NCBI GenBank assembly: GCA_028753945.1
Contig: JAPNXP010000005.1
Span: 1,860,001 to 1,924,000, forward strand
Source of the DNA: Hexactinellida sp. DTS-2022
Taxonomy: Eukaryota; Porifera; Hexactinellida
DNA length: 64,000 nt
Direction: 5' to 3'
Both the position numbers and the translations under genes were made by a program. Positions 54,444 to 64,000 of this stretch are shown here, piece by piece (position 1 is the first letter of the stretch; each line of letters begins with the position of its first letter). The notes below the pieces were generated by a model that saw only the letters and a program-made list of their open reading frames with translations, did not search any database and was not told the DNA's origin.

Positions 54444-54835
54444 ACCAACCCATAATTTTTCTCCCTTTAATAATTAAATAGCGGTAAAATACTCCACCCC
54501 CCCTTCAACTTAACGTGGTATTCCTCGCTTCCACTAATAACCTTAGAAATACATCTGAATAAGCAATTCCCATCATTGACGATGTCATCACACATTTTTG
54601 GTTTAAAATCTTCTAGTTTTTGCCCATTTAAGCTTCAGTGCTGTTCAATATTATGTTGAATGGTATTTCCATTATTACGCGTTTGTTCTTCTGACATTCA
54701 CTACTGTACTGAGGTAAGAAATAATCGGCTCTTCAGAGGATAAGTGAAATATGCCAAATATTGAGTCGCTACTGGAATATTTATCATCTTTAGTCTCAAG
54801 AAATTATTTTGTCTAGTAAGGACTATCAATGACAT
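54444..54835. other. Unannotated stretch
   Basis: No gene or repeat recognised. Confidence 0.4.
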
Positions 54836-54839
54836 TATA

Positions 54840-54996
54840 CATAGGAAGCCGCTTAATCGGGAGTCGGTTAATCGGGATGAGTCTTTGGAAACCAATTCGT
54901 ATCAAATAGTTTAATGTATATCGATTAATCAGGAGAACCGGATAAACGGGACTAAATGGCTACTCCCGAGGAGTCCTGATTAAGCGGCTTCCACTG
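54840..54996. mobile_element. pogo-like MITE (157 bp)
   Basis: Ends CATAGGAAGCCGCTTAATCG and the inverse CTGATTAAGCGGCTTCCACTG. TA precedes the left end; the right flank is TTTA, so the duplication has decayed. Internal CGATTAATCAGGA and GGTTAATCGGGA motifs. Confidence 0.85.
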
Positions 54997-54999
54997 TTT

Positions 55000-55380
55000 A
55001 CTACTTATATTCACTCTTAAAATATAATTATTTGAACTGGTAATTACCACTCCATATAAAACTTTGAAAACATAATCCGATCTCCGTAAGGTCCAACCTT
55101 CGGGAAAACTTATTTAGAAAAATCTAAGAGGTTATTTAGTACTTCTCTTCTCTAGGAAACATAAACATATTTAACACAGACTGTATATATATATTACTGA
55201 AATTCTAGCATACGGTAGTTGTTTATCTTACCATGTTTTCTACTGTAATATCTTTAAAAAATCTAAGCTAAATGTATTTGTTACATAAACTCCCTTCTTT
55301 CAAAATCCTTTTCCTATCCTTTATGAAGTTCAGAAAAGTATGCTCCCTGTTTATGGCTCCTAAAAGTATCTAAAGATAAC
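55000..55380. other. Unannotated stretch
   Basis: No gene recognised. Confidence 0.4.
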
Positions 55381-55382
55381 TA

Positions 55383-55546
55383 CAGTCTCTTCTCTCTAAT
55401 TGTCCACTTCTCTAACAGTCCACTTTTCTAATAGTCCACTTATTTACCTGTCCAAATCAACTATTTATATATCTGTAATAGTCCATATTCTCTAATAGTC
55501 CACTTTTGCCCAATTACCCACTGGTTGACTATTAGAGAGAACAGTG
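55383..55546. mobile_element. pogo-like MITE (~164 bp)
   Basis: Ends CAGTCTCTTCTCTCTAATTG and TTAGAGAGAACAGTG, with repeated CTAATAGTCCACTT inside. TA precedes the left end. Confidence 0.8.
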
Positions 55547-55625
55547 TGTACTACATAACGGTGCACACTTTTATATATCTTAGACGGTATTTATCCTAAA
55601 GTTTTCCAATTTATCCATCAACAGG

Positions 55626-56190
55626 GCCCGTATTCACTAAGAAGTTAAGTACATACTTAAGTACGTACTTAGTACTTAAGTCATATTCACTAAGATTGGT
55701 ATTCACCAAGATTTAAGTGTGTACTTAAGTACATACTTAAGTACAAAACTTAAGTAACCTACTAAGTTGACTTAACTTATAAGAATTTTCTTTTATTGAC
55801 TCTTTAGACGTTGGTTTTTAATTGCAACATTGTATTAGATTTCTAGTAGTACTTGCTTTACTTTAGGGATGTTTATGATTTTATTTTCAACATTTATTAC
55901 TATTGGTTGTTGTTTTCTAAAAGTTCTGTTTTTTCTCAAGCACACAAATCACAGGAACTGCATTGAGAATATTTTTTAAAGTTAAAAGAATTCAGCAAGC
56001 TATTACAAATAGCATTCCATACACTAATATGCTATGCTATTAAATACAATTGAATAAATATATTTCAATTCCGTACTTAAGTACGTACTTAGTTAAGTAT
56101 GTACTTAAGTACAACAATATTTCTTAGTGAATACGACTTAAGTATGTACTTAACTAAGTACGTACTTATTACTTAAGTAAATACTTAGTA
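55626..56190. mobile_element. MITE with ACTTAAGTACGTACTTAAGT palindromes
   Basis: CGTATTCACTAAGAA at 55632 and its inverse TTCTTAGTGAATACG at about 56113-56128 form inverted ends. Both sides carry dense overlapping AAGTACGTACTT / ACTTAAGT palindromes. Superfamily uncertain; the exact right edge is unclear because the palindromes continue to about 56190. Confidence 0.75.
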
Positions 56191-56194
56191 CTGT

Positions 56195-56610
56195 TGTATG
56201 AGATTCTTACTACCATGAGATTCTTACTACTTTGAATCCAAGGACCATGGATTACAAATTGCTGAGATTCTTACTACCTTTGTAATTCATTCTCACCTGT
56301 TTTCTCAAGATATTCTCAATATAATTGAGTGTTAACCACGTGAATAACCAATTTATAGAGGAATAGCAACAATTTACTTGTGATATTGTAGTGGAATAAA
56401 TACCATTTGCTAATAGAATTAGTATTATTTAGTTGTTAACTAATTTCTAAAAAGGATTACAAAAGAGTTTTGATTGTAAATATGTACATTACTAAAACTG
56501 TAATTCGTAAAATATGAAGGTTAACGACCATTTATGAGATCAGTAACAGGCTGAAATGGTGATCCAAATTTGCTAACTATATTGCTTGGCTGGTGTTTTC
56601 TCCACGTCTT
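56195..56610. other. Unannotated stretch
   Basis: A GAGATTCTTACTAC motif occurs three times at 56201-56275. No gene. Confidence 0.4.
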
Positions 56611-56617
56611 CATTATA

Positions 56618-56719
56618 CTGTCGACTCCGCTTAATAGAGCCACATCGGAACCAGGTTGTTTTGACTCGATTAAGCGGAGAAACCGATTAACCGGTGGCTC
56701 TATTAAGCGGAGTTGACTG
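56618..56719. mobile_element. pogo/mariner-like MITE (102 bp)
   Basis: Ends CTGTCGACTCCGCTTAATAG and the inverse CTATTAAGCGGAGTTGACTG, TA both sides. A degenerate copy lies inside the MULE near 10.8 kb. Confidence 0.88.
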
Positions 56720-56724
56720 TATTG

Positions 56725-56895
56725 AAATTATAATTAACACGAGCATCCACTAATTGTATATCGGTTGCCAAAATCTGATTAGAATCAATTTGAGAAATCA
56801 GAAGATATTCTGTTGGTGAGTGTCCACTAACTTGACTTCCAAGTATCGCAAATAAATCCAGCTCCTTGAATTCCAATGAATTTGTATTTCTTTAT
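56725..56895. other. Unannotated spacer
   Basis: No feature seen. Confidence 0.4.
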
Positions 56896-56901
56896 ATAGT
56901 A

Positions 56902-57363
56902 CAGTAGATGTTGTATATAAGAACGCCGGTTATAAGAACATTAACCATTCTTAGGCTACGGTTGCGATTCGATTTATCGACATGGTTAATTAACCGCCCA
57001 TGCTACTCAGTACAACTAATCCTCTAGAAAATCCAGATTATACTACTGAATAAGACTCAGCTTTACAAAGTATTACCAAAAAATAGTACATTAATTGATG
57101 CATTTCATAATTTGGGTATGTTAAGAAGAAAATATATTATTTGGTGATGCCGTGATGGGAAATGGATTTATGATTTCATTTTCTAACACAATTCAGATAA
57201 TTTTAATTATTTATACAATAATTTCCAAGTAATACTGCTGATTTTCAACTGACCAGAAAACTGGTTAACGATTTCTGTGACCGCTAACGATATTAGAAAC
57301 GGCTAACCGAATCCAGCCTTGATATGCAGTTCCCGACAATGTTCTTATAACCGGCATCTACTG
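56902..57363. mobile_element. pogo-like MITE (462 bp)
   Basis: Left end CAGTAGATGTTGTATATAAG, then CGCCGGTTATAAGAAC; right end GTTCTTATAACCGGCATCTA then CTG. TA at the left flank. Noncoding. Confidence 0.85.
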
Positions 57364-57369
57364 TTATGT

Positions 57370-57990
57370 ATTTTCCTCAGGACGAGTGGAATAAACATTG
57401 CCAATTATCACTGGATTTAAAAATAGAGTAGGTTACATTTTGATATTTGTCACTATAGTTACTGGAAAGTTGGAATGGAAGTTAGAGAAGTAGTCGACAG
57501 CCAGTATTTTCTGCTACAGTGTTTGTACAATATATTTCGAATATAAATATCGGAAGGGCAAGAGATAGTATAATTCACTTCCAATATCAGCTAGAACGAA
57601 CTATAAGCAGTGAAACGTTTTATTTACTGTTTACTGATAATACTGGAGGTTGTAACATTTAGGTAACTCTATACCAACCTCAGCTATAATCTTTTTCCTA
57701 GTACGTAGATAGATATCGATATTAATTGTCTAAATTGTCCCTTAAGGTCTGTAAGAGGTAGTTGCACGATTGTCAACTGGTAAATTCATGTCAACATAGT
57801 TGATTACCCCATTATAGCTGTTGAAAACAACTTAATTACGAAAACTTTAACATTTTGATAATAGATTGACACATAAGAAGTTTTTGAAAAAAATTACCTA
57901 AATATATTTTGGATAGATAATATTATTCTATGAAATTGTTCTCATTTCTTAGCCTATCTTAGTTGCAAACAACAAATATATACAAAATAG
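57370..57990. other. Unannotated stretch
   Basis: No gene recognised. Confidence 0.4.
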
Positions 57991-57993
57991 TTA

Positions 57994-58125
57994 CAGGGCT
58001 TTTCACGAGTCACTTGATTGACTCGATGACTCGCGAGTCACCACGAGTCATCGAGTCAGACTTGGTGACTCGAGTCACCGAATTTGGTCACGAGTCAATT
58101 GACTCGGACTCGGCATAGAGATTTA
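57994..58125. repeat. GACTCG-rich repeat, possible hAT-like end
   Basis: Starts CAGGGCTTTTCACGAGTCAC. Contains about ten GACTCG/CGAGTC motifs in both orientations (for example GACTCGCGAGTC). A right terminus was not found. Confidence 0.55.
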
Positions 58126-58129
58126 CAAT

Positions 58130-59180
58130 TTTTGGTGACATGAGATATAGAATTTCCTGGAGATGATCACCTCGAAGCCTGATTTCTCAATTTCGCTTTT
58201 GTTCGTCAGTTATATCGAAATTTGTATTCTGGTCCATTTGACTCTTTAATAATTCGAATTAGTTATTGAAAATATAAAGGTTGTATTCTACTAAGGATGT
58301 TCTTTCTATATATCAATTAAAAATTATTAGGTTGCTAATCAATTCTACGTTTTATTAACGATTATTTACATAAATCAGCCATTTCTCCATATTGTAATTA
58401 CTCTATTGTATACTGAATACAATGGAACATATTACATAAGCCTACTATCTGCTAGATAATGACTGTTATTGATTGGTTTGTAAGTGAATATGTTTTTCAT
58501 AAAATTGCAATGAAAACACTTGGAAGTTGGAACATTTTACAATTTGATGTTGATGTCAATTATATTATTCAATATAGTACCGTAAATACTACACGTATCC
58601 TAATTTATATTTGTAATAATTATAATTAATCATTAATTAATTTAAACATTTGAAGTCTTCACAATTCAAACAATAATTAAATTATATTACACTAAGATAA
58701 ATGTAATTTGAATATTGAAATTCTACTTTAGTTAAACATTGGGGAAGTGCAATCAGAAGGAGCACACTCCCGTTCGTCTGTTAGGGGCTTTATTGAAGTT
58801 AAATTTAGCTATAATGTGACTCTTTCTTCTAATTGATTTGTCGTTATAGGTATTGATTCTTAGCTTTCAATATTAATATACATATTATTGTACTACTAGA
58901 ATCTAACTATAAGGCTAAGTTCTGGCAGAGTATTTTCTATTTGTAACATTTTGACTTTCCCTCCGTCATTGATATCTCGTCATTGATATCTCGGACAAAA
59001 TTGTCCCCCATTATAAAGTGATAAACATTGAGTGTCCAGTTGTGGCCAGGTATTTTGAAATATCTACGTCTTAGTTGTTCAATTAACTAATAATTTAAAC
59101 TTATTCCTGCCTCACAACCTTCGCGAGCTCTATCCAGCTTGTCAAATTGATTCAAATTCTAAATTTTGTCCTTTGATTGT
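58130..59180. other. Unannotated AT-rich stretch
   Basis: About 1 kb without gene or repeat boundaries. TCATTGATATCTCG occurs twice in tandem at 58966-58995. Confidence 0.45.
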
Positions 59181-59191
59181 ATACATATAAT

Positions 59192-59349
59192 CATAGGCGC
59201 AAAGAACGGTGGTACAGGTGGTGCAAGTGCACCACCGGCACTCAGCGATAGAAGTGCTGGTGGTGCAAGGAGGTGCTAAGTCCACCTGTACTTTGTATTG
59301 AGGTGCACCACTAGCACTTTTGGCTACAGGTCAAAAGTTTGCGCCTATA
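59192..59349. mobile_element. hAT-type MITE (158 bp)
   Basis: Perfect 8 bp duplication CATATAAT (59184-59191, 59350-59357). Ends CATAGGCGCAAA and TTTGCGCCTATA. The interior is a set of GGTGGTGCA / TGCACCACC inverted motifs. Confidence 0.94.
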
Positions 59350-59397
59350 CATATAATTATCATAAAATTAATATAGCACCTACTTTGGACAATTTGA

Positions 59398-59810
59398 ATG
59401 AATAATACAGAAGCATTGGAGTTCCTCGATTCCTATTTATTTGTGCGGTCTGCAACTCAAGCATTTATTGACCAATACTACCATCCTGATACCGATTTTT
59501 CTTCAGTCCCGCCGAAAGTTTTCTACTCTCAGATCTGACAGAAATTCATACAACAAGTGCAATGATCTTCAAACATGGGAAAATGTGATGTTTCAATCAT
59601 GCGCTCCTATTCGTTGTCCCAAAAACGTATTTCTTATGAAATGATCTCATTTCGAGCAGATATTTCTAGTGAGATTAAAAAACCGATATCTCTACTCAAA
59701 ACGAAAGCACACGAAATCGCTTGAAACCATGACTCCAGCTTATTGATTCATTATCCGAAAGAGAAACGTCGAGCCCAAAGTGATTGTTACTTATGCTTTG
59801 CAATTAATTT
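59398..59810 (+). pseudogene. Possible 5' part of the RAG1/Transib-like pseudogene
   Basis: An open frame beginning MNNTEALEFLDSYLFVRSAT, followed after shifts by SYEMISFRADISSEI and ISLLKTKAHEIA. The composition is protein-like and it lies in the right order and strand ahead of the core below. I cannot prove homology to a RAG1 domain. MITEs separate it from the core. Confidence 0.4.
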
Positions 59811-59949
59811 CAAATGAAAATCATGACAGAGTACTTTCAAACATTTGCGCGAGTTGGATTTATGGTGAATGTACTTTTGGAACATATCAATTGAAAAATC
59901 TGCATTCCTCTTAGATTTGCTTGAAATCCTTAAGAGAAAATATAGTGCC

Positions 59950-60014
59950 CTGTTGCATGGGAAATGGACCCCCCTAATTAAGTGACCATGGATATGTTCA
60001 GGGGGTCCATTTCC
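59950..60014. repeat. 65 bp hairpin repeat, copy 1
   Basis: CTGTTGCATGGGAAATGGAC, a middle AATTAAGTGACCATGGATAT, then GTCCATTTCCCA. The same element occurs inverted in its middle part at 60618-60692. Confidence 0.8.
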
Positions 60015-60048
60015 CAGACGTATGCGTGGGATTTGGATCCCCTTGATA

Positions 60049-60405
60049 TGAAAATACATTACTCATATCCTGTTATGATAATGTATTACTAGTCATCCTG
60101 TTATTAAATACTTTGTACATATTAATGTAGACTAGTTCTCAATCAACTAGTTCTTGAATGAAGTTGATTCCATCAAATCAGGAACCGTGAATGAGCTAAT
60201 AAGTATACTCAAAAAACGACAATCCAAATTGGTAAATATGCAGTAACAATTAGGCAAGAAATTCACAATTCAACTCAACTAAAGGAAGACGCACCAAATT
60301 TTGTGTTCAGTTAGAATGTATTTATCGAAAGTCAACAAATTCCGTTCTTAGATAACAGGTGATAATTGTATTTCATAACAGGATATGACTAGTAATACAT
60401 TTTCA
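60049..60405. mobile_element. MITE (357 bp) with ~35 bp inverted ends
   Basis: Left TGAAAATACATTACTCATAT then CCTGTTATGA; right TCATAACAGGATATGACTAG then TAATACATTTTCA. No clear target duplication. Confidence 0.8.
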
Positions 60406-60617
60406 CAGGGTTGCTAACCTCTGAAAACCAAAAATCGGGAGATTTTGCCAATTTTAGCGGGAGTTTACCAAAAAGCGGGAGGTCGAAGATGAAAAAACAG
60501 GAGAAAAGCGGGTGACTCAAAATATATGCCATTTCTTTGAATCTATCATGAATAGAACGATACAATATGATTTTATGTTTGGATATCTAGTATTAGGAAA
60601 CGCTTATTTTGATAGTT

Positions 60618-60692
60618 CTGTTGCATGGGAAATGGACCCCTCTGAACATATCCATGGTCACTTAATTAGGTGGGTCCATTTCCATGCAACAG
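60618..60692. repeat. 65-75 bp hairpin repeat, copy 2
   Basis: CTGTTGCATGGGAAATGG to CCATTTCCATGCAACAG, a near-perfect stem with a loop inverted relative to copy 1. The ORF at 60512-60889 crosses it and is not credible. Confidence 0.85.
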
Positions 60693-60814
60693 CCCTCCTT
60701 CATCTATGTAAATTTGAGAATATTCTATTCCTTTCGTATGGCAAGGTTAATACTTATCGTAGTGAAATAGTGCTTTTAGATCAAATTTCCTTCGTTCGTA
60801 ATGAAACAGAAATG

Positions 60815-61830
60815 ATTATTGGTGTTTTGATATCCTATGTGAAATCCTTCACCAAACTATATCTCGCATTCTTGCCACTCGTGTTCTAACATCATCTCAA
60901 TTTTCACTCACTTTTCGATTGGTCGATGGTTAGATGGATCCGGATGTCACCAAGTGTACAGTCAATTCCACGCGAACGCTAACTTGTCAACGGGATTTTT
61001 TATTCTCTTTGCGTTTAGCATTACCTCAATTTACGATTGTAGTGATAATATCCTATTTTTCTAATGATACTCCAAGCTCTACTTTCGGAAAACGGCCAAT
61101 TGCATTGATTGCACAAAAGGAAAACCATGAAAATGTGAATCATTTAATGGAGCATATTATAAATCCTCAAGTCACCATATTAAAAGAGGGCTTGACGTTT
61201 CCAAATGGAAAAGTAAACGTTTGCATAACTCGCAGCTTGTTGGATGGCAAATGTCTGCAATGTTAAGTGGGGCTTGGTGCCAACTGTCAGTTGTGTACAG
61301 CAACATTTCTGGAATTAAAGGATTCAAACCTTGTTAGATGTGGATTCCCTATTAACAGAACAATACTGAGCGCAAAATAACTTTTCAGCTCTTTAGATGT
61401 TGACGAATTCTATCACTTCCATCTCAACTGAGATTTGGACTCACCCACGAGCCCATTTCAGATATAGATATCTTTCCTGATTCTCCACTACACAGTTATA
61501 CTTGTGTATTTCGGTGGTTTATGTTAGTTATATATCATTTGCAGTCTGGGCAAGCTAAATGGTCGCCAATATCTAAAACATTCTAGATTCCATGAAATTA
61601 CACGCAGCATTTGGGAAGAAAAAACTGGAATGCTTATTGATCAGCCAAGTAGCGATGGACGAACGACATCTACAGGAAATATTCGCGTCAATGCTTTTTA
61701 GATCAACACGAGTTTATTTTCTGGATAACTTGTTTAATTCCTATGGATTCGAGAGAGAGAATATAGCATCCATACCACAGTGGGCGATAATTACAATTTA
61801 GGGGAGATTGGCATTTTAATAGCAGATAGC
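60815..61830 (+). pseudogene. RAG1/Transib-like transposase core, frameshifted
   Basis: Reading successive frames: SIGRWLDGSGCHQVY (first catalytic-type Asp, codon 60933-60935); FILFAFSITSIYDCSDNILF; FGKRPIALIAQKENHENVNH and MEHIINPQVTILKEGLTF; SLLDGK (second candidate Asp, codon 61243-61245); NCQLCTATFLELKDSN (CxxC zinc knuckle, 61281-61296); CGFPINRTILSAK; THEPISDIDIFPDSPLHSYT and CIFRWFMLVIYHLQSGQAKW; and a weak GEIGILIADSQS at about 61803. The order (DGxG, DGK, CxxC, PLHS helix) is that of the RAG1 core and of Transib/RAG1-like transposases. At least four frameshifts or stops make it dead, and the C-terminal catalytic Glu region is not present here. Confidence 0.78.
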
Positions 61831-61834
61831 CAAT

Positions 61835-62095
61835 CATGAAGTATTATTGGCATATAGTTTATTGATAGCTGGGAACTCATTGGTATAATTGAAAATGATG
61901 TATCTAGTCTCCTAGTAAAGTTATGAATGATTTAATGTGATTTGATTAACAATTATATTTTTGGTTGGTTAACAGTCCTTTATTATTCACCCATGATTAT
62001 TGATAAAGTATATTAACATGGGAAAAATAACTAAATCTAGACTTACCCCAAAATTTATTAATGCAAGAAATGTAAGCAGGTTAGATGTATACTGG
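61835..62095. other. Unannotated stretch
   Basis: No feature seen beyond the decayed end of the pseudogene. Confidence 0.35.
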
Positions 62096-62102
62096 GTGAG
62101 AT

Positions 62103-62808
62103 CATGGCCGAATCATGGGTCTCTGGGATCATAGGCTGGGTAAAATTAGGGGCCCCCTCCCCCCTTCAATCAAAATATGGATCACAAAATAACTAGTATA
62201 TTTAATTGTATGATCACGATCCCTTCGGTCTCAAGTTAACTGGCGCTACGCGGCCTTACTCCTGATCAAACAATAAATTACATAGTTTGTTAATAATTGT
62301 CTTAGTCATATACATCCCATCCCTTCAAGCATTTTGCATACTCACAATATGTTACGTAAAACCCAATGAAAGCCTACTTCTGGGTCGATTTTGAATTTTA
62401 ATTAATTTGTTCACCTATTTGTGTAAACAACAACAACACTAACAACAACAACAACAACAACAATTATTGAAATTAGAAATTTGTAACTACGAAATTTGAA
62501 ATCAGCATACTTGTTTATCTATTATAAAATTTTGAAGTTAGTGTCTATCTCAATTATAAATGCGGTTTCGATTCCCCCATCACTTTAATACACCCGGCAA
62601 ACACAAACACACACAAATAAAGAAACAATCGTGCTTTTAATATATAGATTGTAATTTAATTACTTATTAGTAGGCCAATAATTACGTTTTGATAGATCAA
62701 CAATGTATTAATTAATGTAAAAACTTACGACGAGCAGATTATATCGAACCCAGAATCGACGGGCCCCTAGGCTGCAGCCTACTTAGCCTATTGGGTGATC
62801 CGGCCCTG
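62103..62808. mobile_element. hAT-type element (706 bp) containing a Helitron end
   Basis: Perfect 8 bp duplication GGTGAGAT (62095-62102, 62809-62816). Ends CATGGCCGAATCA and TGATCCGGCCCTG. Subterminal GGGGCCCC-type sequence at both sides. No ORF. Confidence 0.9.
62470..62648 (-). mobile_element. Helitron 5' end (third instance), nested
   Basis: On the minus strand TCTATATATTAAAAGCACGA at 62648, then GTTTGTGTTTGCCGGGTG and CAAGTATGCTGATTTC. The latter parts are shared with the type B bodies at 5-9 kb. The 3' end was not identified. Confidence 0.65.
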
Positions 62809-62993
62809 GGTGAGATTCTCGCAAGTATAAGTACTCCTAGCATTCTTAGATATTTTTATAACTTAGTTCTATGTTTTTTATTATAGCTAGCTCACTAAAT
62901 ATCCTCCCAACCATATAAAACCCACTTATTGGAATTTTGAGAGCCTGGTTGAGTTCATAGGCTGTTGCCTGGTTGCAAGTTTTGCCCTTAATA

Positions 62994-63187
62994 CAGTCAG
63001 GTTCTTTTATTATGAACATTCAAGGGACCAAAAATTGTGTTCATAATAGAGAGACTTCATAATAAGCGAACTCAACTTAATACAAACCCTATGTAAATTG
63101 TTAAATTGGGACCGTAGGGTTTGTTCATAATAAAAAATCTTCATATTAAGCAGACGAAATCTTGTTCATAATAAGCAGACCTGACTG
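62994..63187. mobile_element. pogo-like MITE (194 bp), complete copy
   Basis: Ends CAGTCAGGTTCTTTTATTAT and CTTATTATGAACA-type inverse ending CAGACCTGACTG. TA both sides (62992-62993, 63188-63189). Partner of the truncated copy at 53658. Confidence 0.88.
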
Positions 63188-63259
63188 TATATGGTATACT
63201 ATTTTTGAATGTTTTAGATTCTAGAAGGTAAGTTGGGTAAACATACATGCATTTCTCCC

Positions 63260-63549
63260 CAGTGGCGTATCCAGGGGGGGATTTGGGTTTTCAAACACCC
63301 CTCATAACTGGTTTCCCAAAGGGATATGTTGTTATTTATACCAAAAATCTAAACATCTTTGGTACAACTGCACAATATTACACTCCTCCTACTATTTGAC
63401 AAGAATAGCTCTACATCGCGATATCGATGTTTGAGCGTTTAAGATTCAAAAGAATTAATGCTGCGGGTTGCCCCCCAGATGCCCCCTTACCGTTGCTCGC
63501 TTCGCTCGCGCCAGAGGATCCCCTCACTATAATCCTGGATACGCCACTA
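63260..63549. mobile_element. hAT-like MITE (290 bp)
   Basis: Ends CAGTGGCGTATCCAGG and CCTGGATACGCCACTA. Flanks are C-rich and give no clear duplication. The ORF at 63427-63639 crosses its edge and is not credible. Confidence 0.78.
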
Positions 63550-63565
63550 CCCCTCCCCCCAAGAA

Positions 63566-64000
63566 TCTATACTATTAAAACACAAGCCTGGGTGGGTATA
63601 TATATATATACTTATATTTGTTTGTATGTTCCGAGTTGATTGAAGAAACTGGACGGTTTCCAAATGTGATTTTTGGCATATGTGGGTAACTTTTGGCACC
63701 CGCCAACAAGTTGAGGTTTCCACCCAAAATTTCTCACACCTCGAGAAGTTATGACATCATTGTCACATTTCGAGTAATCTGAAAAGTCACTTAATCGCAC
63801 ATAATTACCGCCCTCTAAGAGATAAAAATCTGAAAATTTAATAGAACATGTACATTAATGATGCGGATATGCTGGTCACACCAGATCGCCAATATGCTAA
63901 CTCATTATCGCATGATGACGTAATCATTAAAATTTCATATTGTTAAATTTGACTATTTAGGCCTATTTACGCATTATAATCAATGTTAGAAGTGTGTGGT
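63566..64000 (+). mobile_element. Non-autonomous Helitron, second copy, cut by window end
   Basis: Starts TCTATACTATTAAAACACAA preceded by A. Then a (TA)n stretch and TTTGTTTGTATG, and a long match to the minus strand of 15240-14881 (for example AACAAGTTGAGGTTTC, TCTCACACCTCGA, GGCCTATTTACGC). Its 3' hairpin end would lie just beyond 64 kb. Confidence 0.82.

Noticed and set aside
60512-60889. 125-codon plus ORF at 60.5 kb
   Set aside because: Its middle is the 60618-60692 hairpin repeat; it joins unrelated flanks and is not in the frame giving RAG-like similarity.
63427-63639. 70-codon plus ORF ending in IYIYTYICLYVPS
   Set aside because: Spans the junction of a hAT-like MITE and a (TA)n tract of the Helitron start.
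1-64000. CRISPR array interpretation of palB clusters
   Set aside because: The units have palindromic repeats, but spacers are low-complexity (TTATTATT) and similar to each other. There are no cas genes and the DNA is eukaryotic.

Overview
This window looks like AT-rich nuclear DNA from an animal, probably an invertebrate. The species cannot be named from the sequence. The evidence is two recognisable conserved eukaryotic genes (an SDA1/SDAD1 homologue and the first coding exon of FACT subunit SPT16), spliceosomal introns, and remnants of animal-type transposons: THAP/P element, hAT, Mutator-like (MULE), Helitron and RAG1/Transib-like. There are no operons, and no tRNA, rRNA or CRISPR arrays were seen. 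Most of the sequence is transposon-derived.

Layout. 1-10.6 kb, 18.5-24.5 kb, 29.4-33.7 kb and 50.1-53.7 kb hold one modular repeat family. It consists of 0.7-1.5 kb noncoding bodies (types A, B, C) arranged head to tail. The bodies are separated by a ~120 bp near-perfect hairpin (here HP) and/or short runs of a palindromic unit (here palB). HP and palB share the box CTGTGCCGAC. 10.66-11.94 kb is a decayed MULE inserted into palB with a 9 bp target duplication. 12.3-14.2 kb carries an intact intronless SDA1-like gene. Its start codon lies 46 bp from the 3' end of a non-autonomous Helitron (14.2-15.5 kb), which itself contains two MITEs. 16.3-16.9 kb holds a broken Helitron Rep fragment followed by a 58 bp minisatellite. 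25.1-28.2 kb is a hAT transposase pseudogene split by a 943 bp hAT-like element that contains a 358 bp MITE. 34.9-36.6 kb holds fragments of a Ulp1-like protease and of the C-terminus of a RAG1/Transib-type transposase.

37.2-41.1 kb is a nearly complete P-element-like THAP transposon: 71 bp inverted repeats, an 8 bp flanking repeat, a two-exon transposase and a probable late frameshift. 42.2-44.9 kb is a second, degenerate P-like element in the opposite orientation. 46-49.4 kb is a mosaic of GC-rich hAT-type MITEs. SPT16 exon 1 is at 49.7 kb; no further SPT16 exons were recognised up to 64 kb, so the rest of the window may be one repeat-filled intron. 59.4-61.8 kb holds a frameshifted RAG1/Transib-like pseudogene with two candidate catalytic Asp sites and a CxxC knuckle. 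The window ends in the 5' part of a second Helitron copy.

Only SDA1 and the SPT16 exon look like host genes. The rest records repeated nested insertion, and many insertion boundaries could be fixed by eye from target-site duplications.
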